Shown here piece after piece: positions 17,127 through 25,355 of a stretch of 55,675 bases of DNA; position 1 is the stretch's first letter, and each line of letters opens with the position of its first letter. The stretch lies in contig JAJFHP010000009.1 in the NCBI GenBank assembly GCA_021775555.1, positions 1 to 55,675 on the forward strand, given 5' to 3'. Position numbers and translations under genes: made by a program. Origin of the DNA: Hyphomicrobiales bacterium (lineage in GTDB: Bacteria > Pseudomonadota > Alphaproteobacteria > Rhizobiales > Methyloligellaceae). The notes beneath the pieces were generated by a model. It searched no databases. It was not told where the DNA came from and saw nothing but the letters and a program-made list of their open reading frames with translations.

Positions 17127-17878
17127 TAGAGGACCTCCATCGCATAGATTTCATCGAGCTTTTTGGTGTTCATCTTCGCGGTAGGCCCGTCGAACATCTT
17201 GATGCCGTCCTGCAGGCCGATCATCTTGGTGCAGAACTCCATCGCCAACTGCACGTCATGGATGTTGCACAGCACCGGCATCTTGTACTCAGCCGCGATC
17301 TCCACGATGAGCTCCATCACCTCACGAGAGATTTTCGGATCAAGGCTGGAGGTCGGCTCATCGAGAAGCAGTAATTTGGGGTCCTGCATCAGCGCTCGGG
17401 CAATGCCGACGCGCTGGCGCTGACCTCCGGAAAGTTGATCGGCGCGCTTGTCAACATGGTCGGACAGACCCACCCTGTCGAGCACTGAAAGAGCGCGCGA
17501 AATGTCCTTCTTGGAAAATAACCGGAAAAGGGCCGTGATATTGCCAACATAGCCAAGTCTACCGGACAAAACATTATCCATAACCGACATGCGATCCACC
17601 AGATTGAACTCCTGAAAGATCATGCCAACATCACGGCGCAGCTTGCGAAGCCCACGCGAGTTCAGAGCCAGAACATCGGTACCATAAAGTGTGATCTCGC
17701 CGGATTTGGGCTCAACCAGCCGGTTTATGCAGCGGATCAGGGTGGACTTACCTGCGCCGCTCGGGCCGATAATGGCGAAAAAATCATCTGCATCGACCTC
17801 GAAACTGACGCCTTTGAGAATCTCAGGCCCGGACGCTGAATAGCGAACTTTAAGGTCCTTTACTGAAAGAATAGACAT
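17126..17878 (-). CDS. phnC: Phosphonate ABC transporter ATPase PhnC
   Basis: 250 residues with Walker A GPSGAGKST (~37), Q-loop MIFQEFNLVDRMS, signature LSGGQRQRVGIARAL (~148) and Walker B LLLLDEPTSSLD. The EFNLVDR-containing stretch and the NRL motif are typical of PhnC. The ATG at 17878 (MSILSVKDLKV) has GGGGGA just upstream and is preferred to a longer frame. It follows phnD by 111 bases containing a strong hairpin (17955-17974), which may lower transporter-core expression relative to the binding protein. Confidence 0.94.
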   Translation of the reverse strand: MSILSVKDLKVRYSASGPEILKGVSFEVDADDFFAIIGPSGAGKSTLIRCINRLVEPKSGEITLYGTDVLALNSRGLRKLRRDVGMIFQEFNLVDRMSVMDNVLSGRLGYVGNITALFRLFSKKDISRALSVLDRVGLSDHVDKRADQLSGGQRQRVGIARALMQDPKLLLLDEPTSSLDPKISREVMELIVEIAAEYKMPVLCNIHDVQLAMEFCTKMIGLQDGIKMFDGPTAKMNTKKLDEIYAMEVL

Positions 17879-17954
17879 GGATCCCCCGACAAATGTCCCG
17901 AATTCTTTGTGTTGGAGAGGCGGACGATTGGTCCACCTCTCCAGTCTCACCAGG

Positions 17955-17974
17955 AACCGGCACGTGTGCCGGTT
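17955..17974 (-). promoter_or_regulatory. Hairpin between phnD and phnC
   Basis: AACCGGCAC-AC-GTGCCGGTT on the minus strand, a perfect 9-bp inverted repeat without a T-run. It sits 15 bases after the phnD stop. Such structures after binding-protein genes commonly protect the upstream mRNA or attenuate the downstream genes; that role here is inference. Confidence 0.6.
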
Positions 17975-17989
17975 TGGAAGGAAGGAAGG

Positions 17990-18949
17990 TTATTTCTTCT
18001 TCTTGCGCGCGTCCTTGGCCTTTTTAAGGGCGCGGATCACGTCATAATCCTTCGGTGACATGGCAACGAATTTGTTGGATTTGACGTTGTCGAGAAACTT
18101 CTTCTCGCCAGGGTTGCTAGCGGACAGACCAAGGAAGGTCGCCTTGAGCTTGTCCTTGATATCCTGGCACAGCGTGTTGCGATACACGAACGGATCCTGC
18201 GGAATCGCGGGTGATTTCCAGAGAATGTTGACGTCGTCCAGTTTGACTTGACCCTTGTTCACCACATTGTCGAAGCGATGTGTCGCAACGAAAGCGGCAT
18301 CGACCTTGCCCTTGACGACGGCCACAGAGGAAAGCTCATGGCTGCCCGTATAGACGACCTTGCCGAAATATTTGTCGAGGTCACCGCCGACCTTCGGGGC
18401 GAAGACGACGCGTGGGAACAGGTTGCCCGAGGTGCTGCCAGGGTCGACCAGCCCGAGGGTCGTCCCCTTGAGAGATTCGATGGTTGTGAATTTCGAGCCC
18501 TTCTTGGTGACCAGCGCGGCCTTGTAGCCGGGGCCTTCTTCCTGCATGTGACCAGCGCGCTTGGCGTAAGTCGCGAAGACCTCGATCGAGGGGTCCTTGC
18601 TGCTGGCAATCACATAACTGTAGGGGCCCAGCACGGCGACATCGACGAACTTGGCCAGCATGCCTTCAACGACAGAGGCATAGGACGTCGGCATGAAGAA
18701 CTCGATCTTCTTGCCTGTTTGCGCGGCCATCCGGTCGATCACAGGCTTATAAAGAGCAACTTCGGCGACGGTTTCTTCTGTTGGAATGATAGCGAAGGTG
18801 AGTGCCTTCGGGTTTTCACACTGGGCCGCCATGGCCTGGCTGGCCAGCCCGGTGGACAGAAATAGTGCTGCTGTAAAGATACCGGTTCCACGCAATATAG
18901 CAGTGCGCCGCGAAATTGTGCGTCCTATTGTTTTGCTTTTTTGGATCAT
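17990..18949 (-). CDS. phnD: Phosphonate-binding periplasmic protein PhnD
   Basis: 319 residues. It has a signal peptide after a basic, Arg-rich start (TISRRTAILRGTGIFTAALF, cleavage near AMAAQ) and a PhnD/phosphonate-binding fold: FAIIPTEETVAEVALYKPVI, FMPTSYASVVEGM, and GSTSGNLFPRVVF, which holds the phosphonate-binding Ser/Thr loop. GSHELSSVAVVKGKVDAAFV is also characteristic. The ATG at 18949 has GGGAGG eight bases upstream; the longer frame lacks a signal. The tail is very basic (KDARKKKK). It delivers phosphonate to the PhnE pair. It is the fourth visible gene counting from Ldh and SDR on the same strand. Confidence 0.93.
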   Translation of the reverse strand: MIQKSKTIGRTISRRTAILRGTGIFTAALFLSTGLASQAMAAQCENPKALTFAIIPTEETVAEVALYKPVIDRMAAQTGKKIEFFMPTSYASVVEGMLAKFVDVAVLGPYSYVIASSKDPSIEVFATYAKRAGHMQEEGPGYKAALVTKKGSKFTTIESLKGTTLGLVDPGSTSGNLFPRVVFAPKVGGDLDKYFGKVVYTGSHELSSVAVVKGKVDAAFVATHRFDNVVNKGQVKLDDVNILWKSPAIPQDPFVYRNTLCQDIKDKLKATFLGLSASNPGEKKFLDNVKSNKFVAMSPKDYDVIRALKKAKDARKKKK

Positions 18950-19226
18950 TTCATTCCTCCCTGTGGGTGCGCCCCAATGGCGCTCGCGCTCGCGCTCAAC
19001 CTGCACAAGGTATCGGCCGTCTGCGACTGCCCGATTGCATTTCGATGCCATTTTTATGCTGGATATTCCGCAACCTACGGTCCAGCTTTTTACGGGCGGC
19101 GTCGCTTGACGAGCGCGCACTCAAAAAATCTATCACTTCATTTGGTATTGTCTAAATCGAAAATTTCTACCTAACGATTGAAATAATGAATGCATCGTAA
19201 ATCGCGTTTCGTGTCCCGTTTGAATT
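18950..19226 (-). promoter_or_regulatory. Leader between SDR and phnD
   Basis: 277 bases between the SDR stop and the phnD start, long enough for a separate phnD promoter. It contains a GAGCGC hexamer repeated three times in tandem (about 18981-19001, minus strand) just before the phnD ribosome-binding site. I looked for a Pho box (CTGTCAT direct repeats) and did not find a convincing one. Confidence 0.4.
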
Positions 19227-20018
19227 CTAAATGATCTTGCAGCCGAAGCCGCCATCGACCGGCAGCAGAACGCCCGACACATAGGCCGCTTCATCGGAAG
19301 CCAGGTACACAGCAGCATGCGCCACGTCCCATGCATCACCCATACCGCCGAGTGGCACCTGCGCGTCGCGTTCACGACGCACCAAGTCCGGGTCGACGCC
19401 GCGCTCGGCTGCCCGGCGCACAATCGCCATGGGCGTGTCCATCAGACCGGGCAATATTGCATTGGCGCGAATGTTATAGGGCGCGTTCTCCATGGCCAGA
19501 TGCTGGGTGAGGGTGTTCACGGCGCCCTTGCCGGTTTTGTAGGTGACGCCGAGGCCAATGGTGATTGAGAGGATCGAGGAGACATTGATGATGTTGCCGG
19601 ACTTCTGTGCGCGCATGACGGGGAGCACATGCTTGCAGGTCATCACCATGCCCTTCAGGTTCATGGCCATCAACTCGTCCCACATGTCAGCATCTATGTC
19701 GGGTGTCGGCGCGTCCCCCTTGGATCGGCCAACATTGTTGTGCAATATGTCTATACGCCCGTAGCGCTCGACGCAGGTATCAGCGATGGTCTTGCAATCG
19801 GCCTCATTGGTGATGTCGGCAGCCAGTGCGGACCCCTTGCCACCTTCGGCTTCAACCATTTTCAGCGTCTCGCTGGCCGATTCCCTGTTCAAATCAACGA
19901 GCAGGCATGTGGCGCCTTCCTGCGCGAAACGGATGGCGACGGCTCGGCCATTGCCTATGGTGTCGCCCGGTTGCTGCCCGGCGCCGACGATGATTGCGGT
20001 CTTGTTTTTCAATCGCAT
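19227..20018 (-). CDS. Short-chain dehydrogenase/reductase linked to phosphonate genes
   Basis: 263 residues. It has an SDR cofactor motif with an insertion (IIVGAGQQPGDTIGNGRAVA), the NN motif as LHNNVG, catalytic Ser in NVSSILS and Tyr/Lys in TYKTGKGA, and the Gly-rich end VDGGFGCKII. The ATG at 20018 (MRLKNKTAII) is the family-like start; a longer frame would overlap the Ldh gene. It is 16 bases after the Ldh-family gene and upstream of phnD, so it is co-transcribed with at least the former. It should oxidise a hydroxyl or reduce a keto group with NAD(P). The substrate is unknown; the linkage suggests a hydroxylated phosphonate or its carbon skeleton. Confidence 0.85.
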   Translation of the reverse strand: MRLKNKTAIIVGAGQQPGDTIGNGRAVAIRFAQEGATCLLVDLNRESASETLKMVEAEGGKGSALAADITNEADCKTIADTCVERYGRIDILHNNVGRSKGDAPTPDIDADMWDELMAMNLKGMVMTCKHVLPVMRAQKSGNIINVSSILSITIGLGVTYKTGKGAVNTLTQHLAMENAPYNIRANAILPGLMDTPMAIVRRAAERGVDPDLVRRERDAQVPLGGMGDAWDVAHAAVYLASDEAAYVSGVLLPVDGGFGCKII

Positions 20019-20034
20019 GAGATATTCTGCCTTG

Positions 20035-21111
20035 TTATGATTTTGCACGCGGTTCCGGGATGCCATGTTCCCGGCCTGCGGTAATAATAGCCCCCCACGC
20101 ATCATCGGCGAGCCGGATTCCGTTCGCCAGTCTTTCCGCGCGGCTTTTCCGTTCCGGATCACCAGGGGCCATCACCTCGCCACCAGTCAGTGCCGGTTTT
20201 GAGCTTTTGAAGTATGAAATATAGCGTTTGATTTCGGCTGCAAAACTGTCGTCCGTGTCAAAGCGCTCTACCGACATATAGATGGAGAGCATGCCGTTAT
20301 GGACGCGGGAGTAATCGGGGCCGGTTGCGCCTGATCCGGTCAGCGCACCCGCCAGCAATTCGCACATCAGAGCAAGACCCGATCCCTTGTGTGCACCCAT
20401 AGCAGTTAGGGCACCGGGTCCACGCCGGTCTCCCTGATTGACGGTTGGGTCGGCGTCTCCATAGAGCAGCGCGGGATCGCCGCTTGTTTGCCCGTCAGGA
20501 CCAACAAGGCTGTCCGAGGGTAGGGGCTTGCCTCCCGTCGCGGCGACAAGGATTTTTCCCTCGGCCACCAGCGAGGTGGCAAAATCGAGAATGATCGGCG
20601 GGCCGTCCGGTGCGGGCACACCGATGGCAATGGGTGCTGTCGACATGCGCCGCTCGGTCCCGCCAAACGGCGCAACCAGTACCGAGCCTGCAACATTGAC
20701 GAAATGGATCGAGACCTGGCCCGCGTCGGCGGCGGTTTCCGAAAAGGCGCCAATGCGCCCGAGGTGGCCTGCATGTCTCAGCGCGACAATTGAAACACCA
20801 TGCTCGGCTGCCTTGTCTATGCCGCGCTTGACGGCAAGTGGACCAACGGTCTGCCCATATCCGTAATTGCCATCGAGAATGAGCAGGGCGCCGGCGTCAC
20901 TCACCACCGTGATGTCCTGATCGGGCAGCAACTTGCCCTCGCGCAGCCACACCAAGTAGCGCGGCGTGCGAATGACTCCATGGCTGTCATGGCCGGTGAG
21001 ATTGGCATCAACGAGGTTACGGGCGATGCGCCCGCTTTCTGCATCGGAGCATCCTGCAGCGGAGAAGATGTCATGGATAAATTTGCAGAGAGTTTCAGCT
21101 TGAATGAGCAT
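20035..21111 (-). CDS. Ldh-family (malate/L-lactate/sulfolactate type) oxidoreductase
   Basis: 358 residues of the MDH2/LDH2 family (malate, ureidoglycolate and (R)-sulfolactate dehydrogenases; ComC/AllD/YlbC). Signature regions are DSHGVIRTPRYL (~45, catalytic His), GNYGYGQTVGPLA, RHAGHLGRIGAFSE and GAHKGSGLALMCELLAGAL. The ATG at 21111 has AGGA seven bases upstream; an in-frame TTG at 21117 abuts that site and is rejected. The family oxidises 2-hydroxy acids with NAD(P). Some members act on sulfonated lactate, so a phosphono-hydroxyacid is a reasonable but unproven substrate. It is first in the operon with the SDR and divergent from BKACE. Confidence 0.87.
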   Translation of the reverse strand: MLIQAETLCKFIHDIFSAAGCSDAESGRIARNLVDANLTGHDSHGVIRTPRYLVWLREGKLLPDQDITVVSDAGALLILDGNYGYGQTVGPLAVKRGIDKAAEHGVSIVALRHAGHLGRIGAFSETAADAGQVSIHFVNVAGSVLVAPFGGTERRMSTAPIAIGVPAPDGPPIILDFATSLVAEGKILVAATGGKPLPSDSLVGPDGQTSGDPALLYGDADPTVNQGDRRGPGALTAMGAHKGSGLALMCELLAGALTGSGATGPDYSRVHNGMLSIYMSVERFDTDDSFAAEIKRYISYFKSSKPALTGGEVMAPGDPERKSRAERLANGIRLADDAWGAIITAGREHGIPEPRAKS

Positions 21112-21126
21112 AGACAATCCTGAATG

Positions 21127-21192
21127 TGAGAGGCGTTGCGGCGAAAATAGTCCACTTGCAACTCTTCGGGTAGACTGGATAATTGCCTCTCA
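21127..21192. promoter_or_regulatory. Inverted repeat and promoter in the Ldh/BKACE divergent region
   Basis: TGAGAGGC (21127-21134) and its exact reverse complement GCCTCTCA (21185-21192) are separated by 50 bases, with extra shared bases (CCTGA next to each arm). Between and overlapping them lies a plus-strand TTGCAA-N16-GATAAT (21156-21183) reading toward BKACE. One arm flanks the Ldh ribosome-binding site. This looks like a two-site operator controlling both directions; the regulator is not identified. Confidence 0.45.
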
Positions 21193-21225
21193 GGACAATT
21201 CGCTAGCATAAGGATTTCAAAGCCC

Positions 21226-22053
21226 ATGAGCGACCCTCTTATCATCACCACCGCCATCACGGGTTCAAGGCCGACCAAGGCTGACAATCCTGCCGTGCCC
21301 GTGACACCCGAAGAGCAGATTGAGGCCACCCATGAAGCCTTCGAGGCGGGCTCGACCCTGTTGCACATCCATGTGCGCAATCTAGATGAAAGCCCCGGCT
21401 CCGACCCGGAGCTGTTTGCGCGCGTTCAGGAGGGCGTGAAAAAGCATTGTCCCGGCATGATTATCCAGTTTTCCACCGGGGGCAGGGGCCGCGATCAGAA
21501 TGAGCGCGGGTCCATGCTGCATCTGAAACCCGACATGGCATCGCTGGCCACCGGCTCGGTGAATTTTCCTGACAAGATTTATGAAAACCCGCCCGACTTC
21601 GTTGAAGGACTGGCGGCGAGCATGCTCAAATATTCCGTGAAGCCGGAGATCGAGGTGTTTGACGTGGCCATGCTCTACAATGCGGTGAAGCTGGTTGAGC
21701 GGGAATTAATCGAGGCCCCGCTCCACGTTCAGTTCGTGCTGGGCATTCCCAATGCCTTGCCGGCTCACCGGCCGCTGCTCGATTTTCTGGTGTCCGAACT
21801 TGCCACCCTTATGCCGAAGGCCACCTGGTCGGCCATGGGCATCGCCCGCAATCAGCTGGTGGTCAATCAGTGGTGCCTGGAGCTTGGAGGCCATACACGC
21901 ACCGGGTTTGAAGACAATATTCGCTTCGACAAGGACAGGCTGGCGAAGAACAACGCGGAGCTTGTGAAACGTGTTGTCGGCATGGCTGAAGAACATGACC
22001 GAAAGCCCGCGACGCCTGCCGAAGCTCGGGCGCTACTGAGCCTCTCTTCCTGA
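21226..22053 (+). CDS. Beta-keto acid cleavage enzyme (BKACE/Kce family, DUF849)
   Basis: 275 residues, TIM-barrel zinc enzyme. It shows the family start TAITGS, the metal-binding His pair in LLHIHVRN (~47-50), the substrate loop FSTGGRGRDQNER, and the CoA/metal-site stretch GGHTRTGFEDN near the C-terminus (~224-234). BKACEs condense a 3-oxo acid with acetyl-CoA, giving acetoacetate and a new CoA ester (e.g. 3-keto-5-aminohexanoate in lysine fermentation, dehydrocarnitine in carnitine breakdown). Here it is divergent from Ldh-SDR-phnDCEE and 165 bases upstream of phnX on the same strand. The context suggests a 3-oxo acid carrying or derived from a phosphonate; that is inference. Confidence 0.88.
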   Translation: MSDPLIITTAITGSRPTKADNPAVPVTPEEQIEATHEAFEAGSTLLHIHVRNLDESPGSDPELFARVQEGVKKHCPGMIIQFSTGGRGRDQNERGSMLHLKPDMASLATGSVNFPDKIYENPPDFVEGLAASMLKYSVKPEIEVFDVAMLYNAVKLVERELIEAPLHVQFVLGIPNALPAHRPLLDFLVSELATLMPKATWSAMGIARNQLVVNQWCLELGGHTRTGFEDNIRFDKDRLAKNNAELVKRVVGMAEEHDRKPATPAEARALLSLSS

Positions 22054-22218
22054 CGGTGAGAGAACCAGAAGCAATAAACTATCGATCACATTTATGCAAA
22101 GATGCGTTTTAGCAATTTTACCTGATAGCACAACGGGTGTAAGTTTACGGCCAAATTCAGGGTCTTCAAGAAGATATGCCGAGCCAATGAGGGTTCGGCG
22201 TCACGAGAGGATAGAGTA

Positions 22219-23067
22219 ATGAGTATCAAGTCTGATTACGTTTACCAGCGCGGCTACCGCGGCAAGGTCAAGGGTCTTGTGCTTGACTGGAGCGGCACCA
22301 CGGCCGACGCCTACGTCATTGCACCGGCGGTTGTGTTCGTCGAGGTGTTCCAGAAACATGGCGTTGAAATCTCCATGCCCGAGGCGCGCGGCCCCATGGG
22401 TCTGCGCAAGGACCTGCACATTAAAGCCCTGACCGAGGATCCGGTAATTGCGGAGCGCTGGAAGGGTGTGCATGGCAAATATCCCGATGACGGCGACGTC
22501 GCTAAAATGTTTGAAGACTTCGTACCCATGCAGCTCGCCTGCCTGCAAAAATACACAACGCTCCTGCCGGGGGTCGCCAAGACAACAAAGAAGTTACAGA
22601 AGCAGGGAATCAAAATTGGCAGCAGCACGGGCTTTGTGCGCTCCATGGTCGATATTCTCGAGAAGGATGCGAAGAAGCAGGGTTATACGCTCGATGCTTC
22701 GGTGGCCGGTGATGAGGTTGTTCACGGTGCCCGCCCGAAACCCTTCATGGTCTACCGCAATCTCGATCTGATGGATGTTTCTCCCATCCAGTCCGTGGTC
22801 AAGGTCGACGATACGATCTCTGGCGTCGGCGAAGCTCTGGAAGCGGGATGCTGGGGTGTCGGTATCGTGCGCTACTCCAACTATATGAATATCAACACGC
22901 TGGAAGAAGCCGACAGCCTGTCGAAGAAGGAAATAGCACGCCGCATGGCCATCACGCGCGAGATCCTGCAAAAGGCCGGGGCGCATTATGTCATCGACGA
23001 TTTTAAACAACTCATTGATGTCATCAAGGACGTGAACAAGCGCCTGGCGCGCGGTGAGAGACCGTAA
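22219..23067 (+). CDS. phnX: Phosphonoacetaldehyde hydrolase (phosphonatase) PhnX
   Basis: 282 residues, HAD superfamily with the PhnX cap. Visible are the nucleophile motif LDWSGTTAD (~24-32), the cap lysine that forms the Schiff base in RGPMGLRKDLHIKAL (aligns with Lys53 of Bacillus phosphonatase), SSTGFVRSM, RPKPFMVYRN and VKVDDTISGVGEALEAG. It converts phosphonoacetaldehyde to acetaldehyde and phosphate. Oddities: Ser replaces the usual Ala in DWAGTT, and there is a short N-terminal extension (YVYQRGYRGK). The phosphonoacetaldehyde source is not a visible PhnW; it may come from the dehydrogenases or BKACE nearby. The ATG at 22219 has an AGAGGA site upstream. Confidence 0.88.
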   Translation: MSIKSDYVYQRGYRGKVKGLVLDWSGTTADAYVIAPAVVFVEVFQKHGVEISMPEARGPMGLRKDLHIKALTEDPVIAERWKGVHGKYPDDGDVAKMFEDFVPMQLACLQKYTTLLPGVAKTTKKLQKQGIKIGSSTGFVRSMVDILEKDAKKQGYTLDASVAGDEVVHGARPKPFMVYRNLDLMDVSPIQSVVKVDDTISGVGEALEAGCWGVGIVRYSNYMNINTLEEADSLSKKEIARRMAITREILQKAGAHYVIDDFKQLIDVIKDVNKRLARGERP

Positions 23068-23111
23068 AGCATTCAGGTAACACCTGCCTACGGGGCGGCG
23101 GCTTTAGCGGA

Positions 23112-25355
23112 CTATTTCGTCTGTAAAGTGAAAACGCCGTCCCAGTTTTTAGGTGGCGGTTGCTTTTTGAAATTCCTGATGCGCCCCTCGTAAAGATCAA
23201 GCAGGGCCGAGAGATCGACGCCAAGTGTGCGCGTGTCGATTTTGCGCAGGGCAGTCAGTTCCTTTGTTGCCGCCGTCCATTTGCGCCCGCGATAGGCGAG
23301 CAGCATCGTGCCCATGTGATTTTCCAGGGACTTGAAGTTGGTCCTGCCGGTCTGTTCATGCGTCCCGAGCAGCGCAAAGACAACCTCGGGCTCTTTCTTG
23401 CCCTTCACCCGCAGGGCGTCGAGTTCCAGCACGGCAAAGCGTTCCCTCACCAGCTCGGCTGTGTGAGATCCCAGAATGATGGGCACACCAAACGCCTCGG
23501 ACTGGCCCTCGAGCCGTGACGCAAGGTTCACCGAGTCACCCAGCACCGAGTAATCGAAGCGCATGTCGGAGCCCATATTGCCGACCACGCAGTCGCCCGT
23601 ATTAATGCCGATGCCGATGCGCAAGGGTACATAAGGCGTTCCGCTTTCCTTCGCCTCGTCCTTGCGCTCGGCGTTGACCGCGTCCAGATTTTTCATCATC
23701 TTCAACGCCGCAGCACAGGCATTGGCGGCATGGTCCGCATTGTCGAGGGGCGCGTTCCAGAACGCCATGACCGCATCTCCCATATATTTGTCGATGGTTC
23801 CATGATGCTCCAGAACCGCGTGTGAAAGCGGCGTGAGCAACCGGTTGAGAAGTGCGGTTAGCTCTTGCGGATTTTCCTTGTAGCTCTCTGAAATGCTGGT
23901 GAAGCCGCGCACGTCGGAAAACAGGATGGAGAGTTCACGGGTTTCACCGCCGAGCACCAGCCGGTCCGGGTCTTTCGCCAGCTGCGCCACAAGGTCGGGC
24001 GAAATATACTGGCTGAAGGCGCCACGGATCTGCCGCCTCTGGGCTTCTTCACGAAAGTAATTCACGAACACCATGGTGACGAAAACGGCGAGACCGCCCG
24101 TCAGCGGGTAGGCCACGTCAAGCAGGATGCCCTGTGCTGTGAACAGATACCATGCCAGCCACGCCACCAGGGCGGCGATTGCCGTGCCAAGCGCGGCGAC
24201 GGGGAGCGCACCTAAAATTGGCGCCAGAACAATGAACGCAAAACCAACGGCAAGCGTCAGGCAGAGCTCAGCGCCTATGGTATACCCGGGACGCTTCAGC
24301 GAGGTGCGCGAGAGGATGTTCTCAAGTGCCTGCGCATGCAACTCGACGCCCGGCATGACAGGCTCAATTGGCGTGGATTTCACATCGAACAGGCCGGTTG
24401 CCGAGGTTCCGATGAGGACGAGCTTGCCCTTGAAAACATTTGGGGGTGTCTTGGCGTTGATAACATCGGCGGCGGACACGAAGCGCTTAGGATCATGGTG
24501 TGAATAGTAAATCCACAACTGCGCGTTGGAGTCTGTCGGGATTTCGATGCCGGCCAGCACCACCGATTGCACGCCCGCCTTACCGGTCTTGATCACGTAG
24601 GTTGTCTGCCCCGTGGCCACGCGCAGCATGTCCGCGTTGAGCGACGGGATCATGGAGCCGCCGGCCATCATGACAACGGGCACGCGGCGCACCAGCCCGT
24701 CGGGGTCCGGCAGCACGGTGAACATGCCGCGCCCGCTGGCGGCATCCTCAAGGATGGGAATATTGCTCAAAAGACCTGGATACTTGATGAGAAAAGGGTT
24801 CGGGTCGGCACCCAGCGTAGCAAAGGACGCTTTCGGCGCAAGTGCTGCGCGCGTGTCTCCCTTGCGCGGGTTATAGGCGGACTGGCCAAGCACGAGGCGC
24901 GTGCGCTTGATGATATCGGCAAAAATCATGTCGTGGTCAGGCACGGCTTTCAGCTCAGCGCGGGCGGCTTCGCTCAAGTGAGGCAGCGTTTCTGCGAGAA
25001 GCCGGGGGGAGGTGCGATCGGGTTCGGCAAAAACGATATCCATGCCGATGGCGGCAGCACCGCCGCGCGCGATCTTCTCAACAAGCTTGGCGACCACGGT
25101 ACGCGGCCAGGGCCATTGCCCCAGCGTATTGAGGCTTGCCTCGTCAATATCGACGATCATCACCGGGCGGGAAGTCGTCACGCGTGGCTTGGCAACCTGA
25201 TACAGATCGAACGTCTTGAGCCGAGCCAGTTGCAGTGCTGCCGGGTCCCAGGCACGCAAACCAACCAACGCCACCAGAAGCACAATGCCGAAGACGCGGC
25301 CCCAGCCAAAATGGTGCGCGAACTCCACGCATTTTTTTCCGATGCGCTTCAGCAT
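23112..25355 (-). CDS. CHASE2-domain class III adenylate cyclase
   Basis: 747 residues: an N-terminal membrane helix (~20-37), a large extracytoplasmic CHASE2 sensor domain (~60-345; VDIDEASLNTLGQWPWPR is its hallmark), three membrane helices (~350-430), and a cytoplasmic guanylate/adenylate cyclase catalytic domain (~460-650). Metal-binding Asps are in LFSDVRGFTSISE and DKYMGDAVMAFW; the transition-state Asn/Arg are in LGDSVNLASRLEG, where the Asp suits ATP. It makes cAMP in response to an external signal. The C-terminus (~660-747) is a helical tail. It follows the FecR/RTX-type gene by 86 bases on the same strand, a recurring pairing that suggests that protein is part of its signal. Confidence 0.92.
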   Translation of the reverse strand: MLKRIGKKCVEFAHHFGWGRVFGIVLLVALVGLRAWDPAALQLARLKTFDLYQVAKPRVTTSRPVMIVDIDEASLNTLGQWPWPRTVVAKLVEKIARGGAAAIGMDIVFAEPDRTSPRLLAETLPHLSEAARAELKAVPDHDMIFADIIKRTRLVLGQSAYNPRKGDTRAALAPKASFATLGADPNPFLIKYPGLLSNIPILEDAASGRGMFTVLPDPDGLVRRVPVVMMAGGSMIPSLNADMLRVATGQTTYVIKTGKAGVQSVVLAGIEIPTDSNAQLWIYYSHHDPKRFVSAADVINAKTPPNVFKGKLVLIGTSATGLFDVKSTPIEPVMPGVELHAQALENILSRTSLKRPGYTIGAELCLTLAVGFAFIVLAPILGALPVAALGTAIAALVAWLAWYLFTAQGILLDVAYPLTGGLAVFVTMVFVNYFREEAQRRQIRGAFSQYISPDLVAQLAKDPDRLVLGGETRELSILFSDVRGFTSISESYKENPQELTALLNRLLTPLSHAVLEHHGTIDKYMGDAVMAFWNAPLDNADHAANACAAALKMMKNLDAVNAERKDEAKESGTPYVPLRIGIGINTGDCVVGNMGSDMRFDYSVLGDSVNLASRLEGQSEAFGVPIILGSHTAELVRERFAVLELDALRVKGKKEPEVVFALLGTHEQTGRTNFKSLENHMGTMLLAYRGRKWTAATKELTALRKIDTRTLGVDLSALLDLYEGRIRNFKKQPPPKNWDGVFTLQTK

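Noticed and set aside
18950-19226. Pho box before phnD
   Set aside because: No pair of CTGTCAT-like repeats with the proper spacing was found on either strand; phosphate control cannot be claimed from sequence alone.
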